5,889 bases of DNA, from contig WFMT01000055.1 in NCBI GenBank assembly GCA_015488975.1, positions 1 through 5,889 on the forward strand. Reading direction: 5' to 3'. The position numbers and the translations under genes are program-made. Source of the stretch: Campylobacteraceae bacterium (GTDB lineage Bacteria; Campylobacterota; Campylobacteria; Campylobacterales; JALSKU01). The notes beneath the pieces were generated by a model. It was not told the DNA's origin, did not search any database, and saw only the letters and a list, made by a program, of their open reading frames with translations. Shown piece by piece: positions 5,398 to 5,889 of the stretch (the stretch's first letter is position 1; every line of letters starts with the position of its first letter).

Positions 5398-5889
5398 TCT
5401 TTTTATTTGGCAAAAAGAGTTTAAATGGAGTTTTTATAATTCTAAACAATATATTGATTGGAGATTTTATAATACTTTCTGTAAAATCAGTTTTTATTTT
5501 AGGATTCTCAAGTTTTCCTGAAATTATAACTTTTGTAGTAAATTTCCCTTTTTTACCTAAGATGATATACCCCAAAAATGGTATGGAATTTATGGCTTTA
5601 CCTAATTTTTTCAATATCTCAACATGAAATATCAGGTTTATTTTTTTTCTTTTTAGATTTATATATCCACCTCCTTTTAAGATAGAAAAATCATTTTTGA
5701 GCTGAATATTTTTAAGATTTAAAATAGAATTATTTAAATCAAAATTAAAATTTCCAGTATTTATTTTAAAATCTTCCCCACCTTTTTTTATACTTTTTAT
5801 TGCACTGTTTATTATATAGCAAGTCCCTAAAAAATGTTTATCTTTTTCTTTTATAATAAACTTGTCAACATTAATTAAATTTCTGATAC
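5381..5889 (-). CDS. AsmA-like C-terminal domain protein (YhdP/AsmA type), C-terminal part
   Basis: The minus-strand frame is open from the right edge to a TAG at 5383-5381, giving the last 169 residues; the start is outside. The visible part ends in the pattern of the AsmA-like C-terminal domain: alternating beta strands (KINTGNFNFDLNNSILNLKN, then FSILKGGGYINLKRKKINL), a segment LGKAINSIPFLGYIILGKKG with the conserved IPxLGYIxLG core, a strand pair KVIISGKLENPKIKTDF (the S/DGxLxNPK turn), and a tail SPINILFRIIKTPFKLF. Such proteins are large, inner-membrane anchored and periplasmic, and some (YhdP, TamB, YdbH relatives) help move phospholipid to the outer membrane. A TTG at 5614 is only an internal leucine codon and not a start, because the homologous sequence continues upstream. 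The gene converges on the permease and overlaps its last 17 bp, with no clear terminator between. Which AsmA-like subgroup it belongs to cannot be told from this fragment. Confidence 0.78.
   Translation of the reverse strand, partial: IRNLINVDKFIIKEKDKHFLGTCYIINSAIKSIKKGGEDFKINTGNFNFDLNNSILNLKNIQLKNDFSILKGGGYINLKRKKINLIFHVEILKKLGKAINSIPFLGYIILGKKGKFTTKVIISGKLENPKIKTDFTESIIKSPINILFRIIKTPFKLFLPNKKTNPSK

Noticed and set aside
5398..5418. Possible bidirectional terminator: TCTTTTT and AAAAAGA arms with a 7-base loop
   Set aside because: The stem is nearly all A:T, lacks a GC core and lies inside the AsmA-like coding region; too weak to call.
5381..5614. Short 77-residue protein starting at the TTG at 5614
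   Set aside because: The same frame is open to the window edge, and the upstream residues continue the AsmA-like pattern, so this is an internal leucine of a longer gene.

Overview
The window is an AT-rich stretch of bacterial chromosome, most likely from a member of the Campylobacterota (Epsilonproteobacteria). This rests on the very low GC, A-rich AAAGGA-type ribosome sites, a SecA with the GRGVDI motif variant, a DadA-like protein of the Helicobacter type, and lolA, secA and a Lol-type permease lying close together as in Campylobacter and relatives. This lineage call is inferred from family resemblance; no search was run.

Layout. On the minus strand at the left are two genes read leftward: lolA (915 to 406, TTG start, secreted lipoprotein chaperone), then after 43 bases a DadA-like FAD oxidoreductase that runs off the left edge. 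Diverging from them on the plus strand are a small integral-membrane isoprenylcysteine methyltransferase-family gene (1018-1473), secA (1555-4191), and a LolC/LolE/LolF-type permease (about 4204-5397). At the right edge, on the minus strand, is the C-terminal part of an AsmA-like/YhdP-type protein (5889 to 5381). It converges on the permease and overlaps its 3' end by 17 bp. Genes fill nearly all of the window; the only sizeable gaps are the promoter regions 916-1017 and 1474-1554.

Functional theme. Most genes serve the cell envelope. SecA drives preproteins through SecYEG. The permease would extract mature lipoproteins from the inner membrane and LolA would carry them across the periplasm. 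AsmA-like proteins are linked to lipid transport or outer-membrane homeostasis. The methyltransferase-family protein and the DadA-like enzyme are less obviously connected.

The two most unusual observations are these. (1) An imperfect 30-bp direct repeat (27/30, ungapped) flanks the methyltransferase gene, and each copy ends exactly 37 bp before the start codon of the next gene. (2) The permease lacks any ATG/GTG/TTG start that would include its conserved N-terminus; an AUA codon sits 6 nt after a good ribosome site exactly where the start should be. I saw no CRISPR array, insertion sequence, tRNA or rRNA, and nothing that looks like a wholly new system.
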